Shown here one piece after another: positions 41,719 through 50,112 of a stretch of 64,000 nt of DNA (the stretch's first letter is position 1; each line of letters starts with the position of its first letter). Source of the DNA: Oerskovia enterophila (GTDB lineage: Bacteria > Actinomycetota > Actinomycetes > Actinomycetales > Cellulomonadaceae); NCBI RefSeq assembly GCF_001692445.1, contig NZ_MAQA01000003.1, positions 121,561 to 185,560 of the forward strand. The letters run 5' to 3'. The notes under the pieces were generated by a model. It did no database searches, was not told where the DNA came from, and worked only from the letters and a program-made list of their open reading frames with translations. The position numbers were made by a program, and so were the translations under genes.

Positions 41719-42414
41719 TCAGCGAGCCGCGTGCATCCACAGTGCGACGTCGAGCAGGCGCAGCTCGGTCGTGTCGTAGACGCACGTTCGTCCCTCGGCC
41801 GCCGCTGTCGTCCGCGCCCGTGCCAGCGCCGCCTCGATCGCGTCGAGCACGGCCGGGTCCGCGACGAGCGAGCGGATCACCTGGATCTCCAGGCGCCCAT
41901 CGCGAGCGGGCTCCAACCCGAGCAGGCGGCGCACCAACGTGTCCCGCACCGGCAGCAGCCGCGGTCGCTTACGCGCGGCCAGCTTCGCCGCGGTCACCCA
42001 CGGGTCCGACTCCGACTTCGTCGTCGGATCGGCCAACGCGGCGCGGGCCTTGTTCGTCAGGTCCCACGCCGCGTCGAGCTCAGCCGCGCTCGCGTCCACC
42101 AGGTCCGTGCCGGTCGGCGTCGCAATCAACGCGGCGAGGAGCCCGTCGCGCACCGGGCCGTCCTCCAGCACACGCCTGGTCGCGCCAGGCCCGACCGTGA
42201 TCGCGAGCATCGTCAGGGCGTGCAGGTCCGCGGCCGTGACGTCCATCGGGTCGTTCGGCTCGATGGATGCGAACGTCGCCCCGGCATAGTTGCCCGCCAC
42301 GTCGTAGTACCGCTCGAAGCGGACCAGGCTCAGTGCGTCGAGCGCGGTGCGGTGCGCGGCGTCGAGCAAACCGTCGGGGACAGGGGGCCACGTGTCGGGC
42401 ACAGGAGGGAGCAT
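41719..42414 (-). CDS. DUF6308 family protein
   Basis: From the start at 42414 the protein has 231 residues. Recognisable blocks are LVRFERYYDVAGNYAGATFA, NDPMDVTAADLHALTMLAIT, AAWDLTNKARAALADPTTKS, RLLPVRDTLVRRLLGLEPAR and LRLLDVALWMHAAR. This pattern is the DUF6308 family of actinobacteria, where the function is unknown. The upstream extension to 42630 lies mostly in the next gene's region and has no protein character. Confidence 0.75.
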   Translation of the reverse strand: MLPPVPDTWPPVPDGLLDAAHRTALDALSLVRFERYYDVAGNYAGATFASIEPNDPMDVTAADLHALTMLAITVGPGATRRVLEDGPVRDGLLAALIATPTGTDLVDASAAELDAAWDLTNKARAALADPTTKSESDPWVTAAKLAARKRPRLLPVRDTLVRRLLGLEPARDGRLEIQVIRSLVADPAVLDAIEAALARARTTAAAEGRTCVYDTTELRLLDVALWMHAAR

Positions 42415-42475
42415 GCGGTGACCGTAGCGGCAGCCGACGACATCGCCGCGCGCCACGACGACGCTCCCCCGGAAG

Positions 42476-43204
42476 TCACCCGGAGTTCGCGCCGGCATCC
42501 CAACGCGCTCGAAGATGAAGCCCGGCCTTCCGCACGCTCGCAGGGAACGCAGACCCCCACCGAGCGCGTAGCCGCTGGCGTGTGATGGCGCGACCTGCTC
42601 GACGGATCTCGCGCTCCTTGTCCTTCGCACGGCGCACCGGCTCGACCCCGCGACGTCGCCACCAGCGGCCCGCCGAATCGCGGAACGTCACCTCCAACTC
42701 GACATCGGGTTTCGGGTTTGACAAGGTCAGCGAGCACAGCAGGTCTATGACAACCTCAGACCTGGGACCGACGGGGCCGCCCTTCACCTCGAAGTCCCAC
42801 GGGTCCCCTGGGCCGTTGCGTCCGTACGCGCGCACGAGCGTCAGTCCAAGAAGCTCGTCGCTGCCGTTGTAGATCTTCGCGACCACCACAGCCGCTGGCG
42901 CGATGGGCAGCCTGGCCATGAGCCGACCTACCGAGCGCTTACCTATCCAAACGACGTCACCCACCGTCGCAGCATTCGGATCTCCATAGACCGGGGCATC
43001 GCGTCCCAGGAAGGTGGTGTTCGAGCTCGTTACCTCGATGTGGACGAGTCGTGCCTGCGCCCAACGTCGCGTCCTGACGTCGCGCGAGTACGCGACCGCG
43101 GCCACACCGAACGCGAGCGTGGTCCCGATCGCGGCGAGCCAGTCCGGCCACGAGCCCGGCTGGACCCGACCGACGAAGTCACTGATGGAGGCGAGCACGG
43201 CCAC
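42476..43204 (-). CDS. Hypothetical membrane-anchored protein
   Basis: The 242-residue protein has one likely TM near the N-terminus (WLAAIGTTLAFGVAAVAYSR), then a domain with WAQARLVHIEVTSSNTTFLG, VVVAKIYNGSDELLGLTLVR and DVELEVTFRDSAGRWWRRRG, and a very basic C-terminal tail. The N-terminal TM followed by a beta-sandwich-like region is common in uncharacterised actinobacterial proteins. It reads away from the repeat region at 43.2-44.25 kb. Confidence 0.65.
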   Translation of the reverse strand: MAVLASISDFVGRVQPGSWPDWLAAIGTTLAFGVAAVAYSRDVRTRRWAQARLVHIEVTSSNTTFLGRDAPVYGDPNAATVGDVVWIGKRSVGRLMARLPIAPAAVVVAKIYNGSDELLGLTLVRAYGRNGPGDPWDFEVKGGPVGPRSEVVIDLLCSLTLSNPKPDVELEVTFRDSAGRWWRRRGVEPVRRAKDKEREIRRAGRAITRQRLRARWGSAFPASVRKAGLHLRARWDAGANSG

Positions 43205-43849
43205 AACCTACCGGCCACCCACGACGCGCGCGCCACGCCAAGCCCAGACCGGACCACCAGATCCCCGGGCCCTGCGTCCGGTGCGCGACAGCGCCGAGCG
43301 GCCGATAGGCCAAGGCCAGGTCGAAGCTGGCTGGCAGACCGGCAGAAGACAAGAGGCTCGTCGGCTTCGGTCGCTGGCGCTCCCTTCGCCTCCTCGCGCT
43401 GGGGTTCGGTTTGTTGTTCGTGTCGTCGGGTCGTTGTTCGTGGTGTTGTTCGTGTCGTTGTCTGGCGGTTCGTTGGGGCTGTTCGTGTTGGCGGTGACGC
43501 TGCGCGTCACGCGGCGGCGGCTGTTGTCCTGGTCGGCGTGTGGCGCTGCGCGCCACCACCACCCCATCCGGGTTGTTGTCTGTGTCGGCTTGGCCGTGTT
43601 CGTCTGGTGCGGTTCGTTGGCGCTGCGCGGGCGCCACCCCACCCTGGTTGTTCCTGCTCTACTCCTCCGGTGGCCTGAGGTGCCTGCCAGGTGCGGCACA
43701 CGTTCCGTTCGTCGCTGCGTCACACGTCACGACAAGCCGCCACCCCACCACCTGGCCTGACCGCGCCGCGACGACCCCGTCAACACACCAGTACAAGCCG
43801 AACCGGGCAGAACCAAGCCAGCCACCACGCCCCCGCAGGGGCCACCGTG

Positions 43850-43993
43850 ACGCGAAGCGGCACACACCACCGTCACGAAGACGGCACGCGAAGCGGGACG
43901 ACGCCCCCACGGCAGCGGCACGCGAAGCGGGACGCCACCCACCAGGCAAGGCCCCCGGGCCGCAGCCGAAACCACCACCGTGACGCGAAGCGG
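43850..43993 (+). repeat. Four iteron-like direct repeats of ACGCGAAGCGG
   Basis: Identical 11-base copies start at 43850, 43886, 43920 and 43983 and are flanked on the right by CAC or GAC. Spacings are 36, 34 and 63 bases. Direct repeats of similar size act as Rep-binding iterons in plasmid origins. No Rep gene was identified nearby. Confidence 0.6.
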
Positions 43994-44231
43994 CACGCAC
44001 CCCCACAACCAACCAGTGCAGTGAGCCCCAGCGAACGAAACGAGACACACCCCCACCCCGCGCCACACGCGGCGCACCCCGCCCAGACCAACACCACCAG
44101 AAGAAGGGGGCGGCGAGGGTGGGGGCCGCGGTGGTCTGTACGGCGCAGAAGCGTCCGTTTCATTCTCCTCGCCCCCTCTGCCCGGTACGTGCATCCGCAG
44201 GCTGGTGCGAGGCCCGTCCCGGGGGCGCGTT

Positions 44232-44250
44232 CTGCGCATAGGTGACAGGC
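44232..44250 (+). promoter_or_regulatory. Promoter-like CTGCGCATAGGT element before the VirD4-like gene
   Basis: CTGCGCATAGGTGACAGGC ends exactly at the ATG 44251. CATAGGT resembles a -10 hexamer and would start transcription at or next to the ATG, giving a leaderless mRNA. Closely similar strings precede or surround starts at 48206, 61369 and 63383. Confidence 0.5.
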
Positions 44251-46779
44251 ATGGGAACCAAGGTCGAGGCATGGCAGTTGTCCCCCACCGGGGCCGGGGT
44301 AGGTGACGTCCTGGTCGCGGTGCAGCGGGCCGGGCTGTTCACGACGCAGTCGCTGTCGCAGTTCGGGTCGGTGACGTTGCTCGTGGCCCGACGTGACGGC
44401 GCGCAGTCGACGTACCTGGTGACCCCGGCCTCGGCCGCGTCACGCAAGGCGGCGGACCTGCTCGCGTCCTCGCTCGGCGCGACAGCGGTCAAGGCTGAGG
44501 TCCCGGTCGACGTCCTGACCTCGACACCGAAGATCCGTCAGCTGATGTTCCAGCCGTTCTCCGGCACGTTCCGTGAGACGCAGCAGGGTGCTGACCCCGC
44601 GGAGCAGGCACGCCTGCTGGCCGCGTCGATGACGGACGGGCAGTGGCTGGCGATCACGTTGCGCGGACCGGGCCGCTTCGAGTACCGCCGCCACTCGCGC
44701 TGGCTGGCCACACGCATGGCCACGTTCCTGCCGACCCACCACTCGTTGGCGTCCGAGGCGGTCATCGGGTCGTTCTACGTCGGCGCCGAGCACCCCTCTG
44801 ACGCGGACGCGCTGCTGCGCCAGGTCGCCTCGACCATGCCCGGGTTCGACCTGCCGGTGCGTACCGGCCGGGTCGTGCCGCGCACCGTGTGGTCGATGAT
44901 GTGGCTGGCCGCGGCGCTGGTCCTGTGGGCGGGGGCGGTGTTGCCCGCGCTGGCGTCCTCGCTCGTACCTGCGGGGCTGCCGTGGGCGGGGGCACTGACC
45001 TCGACGCTGCTGGTCGCCGCGACGCTGCTCGCCCTGCCACCGGCCGTGATCGGGTACGCGATCGGGCGCGGCGCGATCCCCACCCGTGACACCCGCCTTC
45101 GAGCTGCCGCACGCAGCGGCCTGTTCCCCGCACCCGCGCATTACGAGGTGTGGCGCGGACCGTGGACCGCACCGACGAAGGGCGGCACCGACAACGACGG
45201 TCGCCAGGTCAAAGCACGCCAGGGCAACTACCCCGTCTCTCACCGCTCGTTCGTCCTGGGCCCGCACCTGCCGGTCCTGTTGTGCGCACCGCACGCCGGC
45301 GCCGTCTCGGGCCAGATGTCGACCGGTGGGCGCCCGGTCCCGCCGCCGCTGCGTCAGCGTGTCGGCCCGCTCCTGGGGTACGACCCCGTCGGCAACCCGG
45401 TGTACCTGTCGGCCGCGGACCTGGTGGGCGGGACGTTCATCTCGGGGCGCCGAGGCAGCGGCAAGACCCTGCTCCTGAACGGCATGTACGCGTGGGCGTG
45501 CCTGGACCGCGTGCGGCCCTGCGGGCTGCCCGGCACGTTCGGTCCCAACCAGGCCCTGGTCGCGTTCGAGTCCAAGGGTGAGGGCGCGACGAAGTACCTG
45601 GAGTGGGCGCACGCGATGGGTGACAGCGCCACCCTCGTTGAGGTCGCCGACCCGCAGGGGTGGTCCATCAACCTGCTCGACGTCCCAGGCACGTGGAACG
45701 ACCGCGGCCTGTTCTTCGCCGACATGCTCAAGTACGTCCTGGACGACGGCGCGATCGGCCCCTCGTCCTTCATGGGCCTGGCGTCGTTCGGTGCCGCCGC
45801 GCTCGCGCTGACCGAGACCGAGGCCGGGCGCACCGTCCTGGCGCAGGTCGACGGCGTCGGCGCCGACGTCGCGCTGATGGACCTGATCTACATCCTGGTC
45901 GGTGGTCGCGGTGATGAGGTGGCGGTGCGGTTGGACGCCGAGGTCGCCGGTGAGGCTGCCCGGCTCGAACGGCTCGGGGCGCCCGACCCGGGGCTCAACT
46001 GTGCGCGCGACGCCCTGCGCCCGTACTACGGCGGCAACACCCCGAGCTCGCGCCGCGACGCCGTGGCTCCCCCGCGCAACAAGATCTTCGCGCTGCTGGC
46101 CGCAGGTCACTGGTGGTCGGGCACGCGCCCCTCGTTGACGTGGGACCAGATCCTGACGGGGCTGCGCTCGGTCGTGGTGAACACCGGCCCTTCGGTCATG
46201 CGCCCCGGTGAGGACCTGCCGGCGGAGGTCGCCGACCAGATGGCCGGCATGCTGATGTTCTCGTTGCAGCGCGCCATCATGCGCAACTGCGCCGCGTGGG
46301 GCGAGCAGGGCTACTCGGTCGCGATGTTCGCCGACGAGCTGGCGCTGCTGGCCGGGTCCGACGACCGGGTCATCACGTGGCTGCACGACCAGGGCCGCAG
46401 CTTCGGGGTCCGCTCCGCGTTCGCGACCCAGCGTTCCTCCCAGCTCAGCGAGCGGGTGCGCGAGTCGGTGATGGACTACTCGACGCTGATCGCGTTCCGC
46501 CAGTCGAACGAGGGGGCCGCGGCCCCGATCGTCGCGGACCTGGCGGCGGACGGCTCACCGTGGTCGGTCGCGGACATGGTGACCTTGCCCCGGTACACCG
46601 CGGCGGTGCGCACCGCGTTCGACGACCAGCGTCAGACGCCCTTCACGTTCAAGGCGCACTACTTCGCCGGTGACGTCGCAGGCTTCCCCGAGCTGCAAGG
46701 CTGGACGCCGGGGGCCGGGCCCGAACCCGTTCCGGCCGCGGCAGTCGCTGACGCCAACGACCCGGAGGCGGGCTGGTGA
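44251..46779 (+). CDS. VirD4/TraG-like conjugative ATPase (coupling-protein type)
   Basis: From ATG 44251 the protein has 842 residues. Two TM helices lie at about 210-275. A cytoplasmic ATPase follows with Walker A GRRGSGKT (about 399-406) and Walker B VAMFADELALL (Asp695-Glu696 region), then FATQRSSQLSERVRESVMDY near the motor end, as in type IV coupling proteins. It would bring DNA to the secretion channel at the membrane. A leaderless promoter-like element abuts the ATG. The next gene overlaps the stop by 4 bases. Confidence 0.85.
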   Translation: MGTKVEAWQLSPTGAGVGDVLVAVQRAGLFTTQSLSQFGSVTLLVARRDGAQSTYLVTPASAASRKAADLLASSLGATAVKAEVPVDVLTSTPKIRQLMFQPFSGTFRETQQGADPAEQARLLAASMTDGQWLAITLRGPGRFEYRRHSRWLATRMATFLPTHHSLASEAVIGSFYVGAEHPSDADALLRQVASTMPGFDLPVRTGRVVPRTVWSMMWLAAALVLWAGAVLPALASSLVPAGLPWAGALTSTLLVAATLLALPPAVIGYAIGRGAIPTRDTRLRAAARSGLFPAPAHYEVWRGPWTAPTKGGTDNDGRQVKARQGNYPVSHRSFVLGPHLPVLLCAPHAGAVSGQMSTGGRPVPPPLRQRVGPLLGYDPVGNPVYLSAADLVGGTFISGRRGSGKTLLLNGMYAWACLDRVRPCGLPGTFGPNQALVAFESKGEGATKYLEWAHAMGDSATLVEVADPQGWSINLLDVPGTWNDRGLFFADMLKYVLDDGAIGPSSFMGLASFGAAALALTETEAGRTVLAQVDGVGADVALMDLIYILVGGRGDEVAVRLDAEVAGEAARLERLGAPDPGLNCARDALRPYYGGNTPSSRRDAVAPPRNKIFALLAAGHWWSGTRPSLTWDQILTGLRSVVVNTGPSVMRPGEDLPAEVADQMAGMLMFSLQRAIMRNCAAWGEQGYSVAMFADELALLAGSDDRVITWLHDQGRSFGVRSAFATQRSSQLSERVRESVMDYSTLIAFRQSNEGAAAPIVADLAADGSPWSVADMVTLPRYTAAVRTAFDDQRQTPFTFKAHYFAGDVAGFPELQGWTPGAGPEPVPAAAVADANDPEAGW

Positions 46780-48197
46780 GCGCCACGACGAGCACGACGG
46801 CGACCGGCACCCACCTGAGCGAGATCGCGTCCCCGCTGCCCGACGGCATGTTCGGTGCCCGCGAACGCCTCGACCCGTACTGGGACGGGCTCTGGGTCCA
46901 GGGCTCGCTCGCGTCCTGGGCCACCCGCACCGACGTCGAAGCGATGAACACCGCGGGCCTGGTCAACGCTCCCGCGTGGATGCTCGCTGACCGCGACCAG
47001 GCCGTGGCGCGAGTGCGCGAGGACGACCGGCTGCGCGACCGGCGCATCAACATGCTCAGCGCCGTCAACGCCTGGCGCACCCTGACCGCCGAGCAGCTCG
47101 TCGCGATGACCGGCGACCTGGGTCTGGCGAACTGGTCCGAGCGCGCGTACAACAAGATCGTCGCCGACTCCTTCAACGCGCACCTGGTCGACCTGGGCCG
47201 GTTCATCGCACCGGTGGGCGCCAGCGCCGGGTCTTCCAACGCCCAGCTGATCCGCACCACCCGCTCGGAGGTGTTCGACAAGGACATCGCCCCGCACCTG
47301 ACGTACACCGAGCACGTGCGCGTCACCGGAGGTTCGGGCTGGAAGAGCGCCGGGCAGTACGACCGGCACAACGTGCTCGCCACCGAGCTCGGGCTGCGCG
47401 TGAGCGAGCTGTGCGGCGCCGAGGTCGGGGCCGTGCTCGGCGAGCTGAACTGCCCCGTCTCGCTCCTGTCCTCCACATCCAACGGCGGGCCCGGCGAGGA
47501 CATGATGGGCAAGACCGCGGACCTGGCCGTGATCCGCGGCGACGGTGCGCGCCTGGCCGTGGAGGTCACCGCGTCCGTCTCGGGCAGCTTCACGACGAAG
47601 GTGAACCGGTGGGCGAAGGCCCTGGCGAACAGCCCGTGGGACCTGACCGGGCTCATGGTCGTGTTCGTCGTGGCCCCGCCGGTGGCGCGTACCTCCCGTC
47701 AGTCCGTCGAGCGCGAGGTACGCGCCGCGGTCTCGAACGCGGTCAAGCACTTCCCGGGCACCGCCCGCACCGGCTGGACGGCGGACCGGATGGCGGTCGT
47801 GCGCTGGGACGAGTGGTTCCCTGCACGCCACCACGTCCGCGACGAGTTCTTCGACCTGTCCGCGTGGCGCCCCACCGGCCCTGCCGACGAACGCTGGCAG
47901 CGGGTCGGCCTGCTCGACATCTTCGACGTCGCGTTCGAGCCGCACCCCTCCCACGACCCCAGCCTGATCCTGGCCGCGAAGTCCTACCTGCCTGGGGTGG
48001 CGCACTGGCTGCGCCGCGACCCGCCAGGGGTGCACCTGTGGCCGTTGGTCGTGCGCGCCTCGGGCACCGACCAGATCCCGGTACCCGGTTCACGCAACGC
48101 CGGCCAGGCCCCGGCCACGAAGTTCGCCCAGCCGCCCGGCGCCGCATCGACCCCGCGCCCACCGGGGCGGTACGGCGTCAAGACCTCGCGCGCATAG
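46776..48197 (+). CDS. Replication-relaxation-like winged-helix protein
   Basis: The 473-residue protein (GTG start, 4-base overlap with the ATPase stop) has a helical region, RRINMLSAVNAWRTLTAEQL with VAMTGDLGLANWSERAYNKI, like the winged helix of replication-relaxation proteins of actinobacterial plasmids. A later segment, DMMGKTADLAVIRGDGARLA followed by VEVTAS, has the D...E-x-T look of a degenerate PD-(D/E)XK strand pair. Coupling to the ATPase places it in the DNA-transfer module. Its stop TAG lies inside the CGCATAGGTCCAGGC element that precedes the next gene. Confidence 0.68.
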   Translation: MSATTSTTATGTHLSEIASPLPDGMFGARERLDPYWDGLWVQGSLASWATRTDVEAMNTAGLVNAPAWMLADRDQAVARVREDDRLRDRRINMLSAVNAWRTLTAEQLVAMTGDLGLANWSERAYNKIVADSFNAHLVDLGRFIAPVGASAGSSNAQLIRTTRSEVFDKDIAPHLTYTEHVRVTGGSGWKSAGQYDRHNVLATELGLRVSELCGAEVGAVLGELNCPVSLLSSTSNGGPGEDMMGKTADLAVIRGDGARLAVEVTASVSGSFTTKVNRWAKALANSPWDLTGLMVVFVVAPPVARTSRQSVEREVRAAVSNAVKHFPGTARTGWTADRMAVVRWDEWFPARHHVRDEFFDLSAWRPTGPADERWQRVGLLDIFDVAFEPHPSHDPSLILAAKSYLPGVAHWLRRDPPGVHLWPLVVRASGTDQIPVPGSRNAGQAPATKFAQPPGAASTPRPPGRYGVKTSRA

Positions 48198-48205
48198 GTC
48201 CAGGC
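48190..48205 (+). promoter_or_regulatory. CGCATAGGTCCAGGC element abutting the next start
   Basis: The string GCGCATAGGTCCAGGC ends directly at ATG 48206 and includes the TAG stop of the upstream gene. It matches the element at 44232-44250 and, except for the spacing to the start, that at 63329-63344. Confidence 0.45.
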
Positions 48206-48769
48206 ATGGACTCCACCGACCAGCCGGTCCCCCGCACCATCGACCACGACCGCTACACGCTGCGCCACCCGTGGCCGGTGGACTGCAAGGTCCAGGGCGG
48301 GTCGAGCGGCCTCGTGCTCACCAGGTCCAACGGTGCGTACGGCACCGCGTTCGTTGAGGCGTTCCCCGCCGAGCCCAAGACGATCATCCGCGGCGAGGGC
48401 ACAAGCATCACCGCGGCCGAGGACGCCGCCTGGGAGAAGTACTCGCGGATCACCGCCGGTGACCACGAGCACGAGTTCGAGACGCGCGGCTACCGCAACG
48501 GCGCCGGGTTCTGCACGCACTGCGGCCTGTTCGCCTCGGGCGTCTTCGATCTCGCCGAGATCGGGTCGGTGTGCACCGTGTGCGGGGTCGGCACCTACTG
48601 GGAGAGCATCGGCGAGGACCTGTACTGCCGCGAGCACGCCCCCGACCGCGCGCAGATCAAGGCGATGCGCGCCCAGCTGCGGGCGGCGGGCAAGGACACG
48701 GGACTGGGCCAGCTCGGAGAGATGTTCGAGGCGCTGCTCGATGAGGAGGACGACGCCGACTCCGCATAG
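48206..48769 (+). CDS. Hypothetical protein with two CxxC zinc-ribbon motifs
   Basis: From ATG 48206 the protein has 187 residues. The first part has GAYGTAFVEAFPAEPKTIIR and EDAAWEKYSRITAGDHEHEF; the second has AGFCTHCGLFASGVF and SVCTVCGVGTYWESIGEDLY with CREHAP, which together make a zinc ribbon or treble clef. An acidic helix ends the chain. Phage and plasmid proteins with this layout are frequent. The longer frame beginning at 47411 is antiphase to the preceding gene and rejected. Confidence 0.7.
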   Translation: MDSTDQPVPRTIDHDRYTLRHPWPVDCKVQGGSSGLVLTRSNGAYGTAFVEAFPAEPKTIIRGEGTSITAAEDAAWEKYSRITAGDHEHEFETRGYRNGAGFCTHCGLFASGVFDLAEIGSVCTVCGVGTYWESIGEDLYCREHAPDRAQIKAMRAQLRAAGKDTGLGQLGEMFEALLDEEDDADSA

Positions 48770-48823
48770 GTACCGGTGGGCGCGGCACCTGCCGCACCCC
48801 CACACCACATGCAGGAGGACACC

Positions 48824-48964
48824 ATGCCTGGTCGCTTCGAGCCCAGCAGCGAGGACCGCAAGAAGATGAACGACTGGATCGCCTCGACCGGAGGCAGCCG
48901 GCTCATCATGGGCGTGTTCGCCGTCGTCGTCGTCGCGTTCGTGATCGCCGCCTTCACCGGCTGA
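48824..48964 (+). CDS. Small single-TM membrane protein
   Basis: This 46-residue protein has a charged N-terminal half (FEPSSEDRKKMNDWIASTGG) and a C-terminal membrane helix (LIMGVFAVVVVAFVIAAF). CAGGAGG is at ideal distance before the ATG. It could be a small accessory of the transfer apparatus. Confidence 0.65.
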   Translation: MPGRFEPSSEDRKKMNDWIASTGGSRLIMGVFAVVVVAFVIAAFTG

Positions 48965-48994
48965 CGCGCGAGACCCGGGCGCACGAGGGGCAGG

Positions 48995-49195
48995 TCATCC
49001 CCGCGTGCTGAACCGCCGCAACGCGATCAGGAACCAGACGACCGCGACGACGATCGCGATCGGGGCAACGACGAAGACCAGCACGGAAACCACCAGGGGT
49101 CCGATCGCACCGACTCCCCACCACTCGCTGCTGGCCGTGTTCGCAAACCACGCCACCGGAGGGTACGAGAGCAGGGCCAGGACGGCGGCCCCCAT
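48995..49195 (-). CDS. Small two-TM membrane protein
   Basis: The minus-strand frame from ATG 49195 has 66 residues with membrane helices GAAVLALLSYPPVAWF and PLVVSVLVFVVAPIAIVVAV (continuing AVVWFLIAL), and a basic end. No clear ribosome-binding site is seen, and the frame extends further upstream without a good start. Confidence 0.45.
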   Translation of the reverse strand: MGAAVLALLSYPPVAWFANTASSEWWGVGAIGPLVVSVLVFVVAPIAIVVAVVWFLIALRRFSTRG

Positions 49196-49249
49196 CGCGC
49201 GCAGTTCAACGCGATCGCGGCGACCGTGCTCGTGCAGCGGGGCGGCCTG

Positions 49250-49612
49250 ATGAACACACCGACCCCGACGCCACCGATCTCCGATCGTGGGTTGTCCTAC
49301 CTGCGCCCCGTCGTGCGCGTCCTGTGGGGCTCGCTGGTCGCCTGGCTCCTCACGGTCGCGGTCCTGCCCACCGAGGACACCGACCTCCCTACGTCCGACC
49401 TCGCAACCCCCGCCGTCAACGCTCTCGTGGTCGGCGCCTGGTACATCGCCTGGCGCTGGGCCGAACCCCACATCCTCGACTCGCTCACCCGCCTGGTCCT
49501 CGGCTCCGCCCAGACACCGATCTACGTCCGCCACGCCAAGATCGGCACCCTCGAATACGCGCCCCGACGTCCGGCACCCCGCCCAGCCCGCTCAAGCGTG
49601 GCGACCACGTAA
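49250..49612 (+). CDS. Hypothetical membrane protein
   Basis: From ATG 49250 the protein has 120 residues, with two likely TM helices (VLWGSLVAWLLTVAVLP and ATPAVNALVVGAWYIAWRWA) and a cytosolic C-terminus (TPIYVRHAKIGTLEYAPRRP). It lies between small transfer-module genes and may belong with them. Confidence 0.6.
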   Translation: MNTPTPTPPISDRGLSYLRPVVRVLWGSLVAWLLTVAVLPTEDTDLPTSDLATPAVNALVVGAWYIAWRWAEPHILDSLTRLVLGSAQTPIYVRHAKIGTLEYAPRRPAPRPARSSVATT

Positions 49613-49737
49613 CGACCACCGACGGGCAGGGCGGCACGGTCTTCTACGTCGAGCAGCGCGACGACGGCTGGCAATACGACATCCAGCTCGACGGCTCCGA
49701 CATCGTCGCGATGGTCCGCCCGGACGACCTCACCTGA
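49567..49737 (+). CDS. Small KOW-like protein, start uncertain
   Basis: A coding-like C-terminal segment reads PLKRGDHVTTTDGQGGTVFY, VEQRDDGWQYDIQLDGSDIV and MVRPDDLT, a small beta-barrel resembling KOW/SH3 folds. No ATG or GTG lies at a sensible position in this frame; it overlaps the end of the previous gene. Either initiation is unusual or a frameshift has separated it from its start. Confidence 0.45.
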   Translation, partial: TSGTPPSPLKRGDHVTTTDGQGGTVFYVEQRDDGWQYDIQLDGSDIVAMVRPDDLT

Positions 49738-49748
49738 CCCGAGTATGA

Positions 49749-49787
49749 CGAAGCCCCCACTCGCCTCGCGGCGGGTGGGGGGCTTCG
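49749..49787 (+). terminator. Strong GC-rich hairpin terminator
   Basis: CGAAGCCCCCACTCGC and GCGGGTGGGGGGCTTCG pair almost perfectly around a short loop, right after the small plus-strand gene and facing a minus-strand gene. It probably serves both directions. Confidence 0.8.
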
Positions 49788-49819
49788 CCGTTACTGGCGA
49801 TGATCGCAGCAGAGTTCCG

Positions 49820-50095
49820 TCATGGTGAAGGTCTGACGGCGGACTCCCAGATCCGAAGCTCTACGACCCAGCCACTGCCGAGCTCGGATTGAAGGAGCGT
49901 TGCAAGAGCCTCGCCCTCGGCGGCATTTTCCAGGAGATGCCTCTCGCTGGGCCAACCATCAACTTCACTGTAGTTCTCGGCAAACGACCTAGACCATGCC
50001 GCCAGGCGTTCTGCAAGTTCGCCGCTCAGAGACCAGTCTTCACGCCTGGTTGCCCCGTGGACCCACAAAGGCCATGAAGCACCATAGTCATTCAT
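49820..50095 (-). CDS. Small hypothetical protein
   Basis: From ATG 50095 the protein has 91 residues: GASWPLWVHGATRREDWSLS, LAERLAAWSRSFAENYSEVD and TLLQSELGSGWVVELRIWE. The 'WPLW...LS..L...L..W' pattern is known to me from a group of small actinobacterial proteins of unknown function. Base composition is lower in GC than the neighbours, as for the secreted gene just upstream of it. Confidence 0.55.
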   Translation of the reverse strand: MNDYGASWPLWVHGATRREDWSLSGELAERLAAWSRSFAENYSEVDGWPSERHLLENAAEGEALATLLQSELGSGWVVELRIWESAVRPSP

Positions 50096-50112
50096 CAGCC
50101 GAACTGCTCGCG

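Larger units (their letters stand above)
43205..44250. repeat. Non-coding, compositionally asymmetric repeat region
   Basis: No protein-like frame occurs in about 1 kb. From ~43,400 to ~43,640 the plus strand is rich in G and T (GTTGTTCGTGTCGT-type repeats); from ~43,690 to ~44,110 it is rich in A and C. The composition flips strand near 43,680. GGCGCTGCGCG occurs at about 43,541 and 43,619 and ACGCGAAGCGG four times after 43,850. It lies directly upstream of the VirD4-like transfer gene. A replication or transfer origin is possible. Confidence 0.55.

Noticed and set aside
43850..43993. CRISPR array
   Set aside because: The repeats are only 11 bases, unevenly spaced, without palindromic repeat structure or cas genes.
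43691..44245. A plus-strand frame in the A/C-rich repeat region
   Set aside because: Its translation is a low-complexity mix of His, Pro, Thr and Arg without a start signal; the region is better described as non-coding repeats.
44440..46386. A 648-codon minus-strand frame opposite the VirD4-like ATPase
   Set aside because: Repetitive Arg/Gln/His-rich shadow; the plus strand has Walker motifs and coupled starts.
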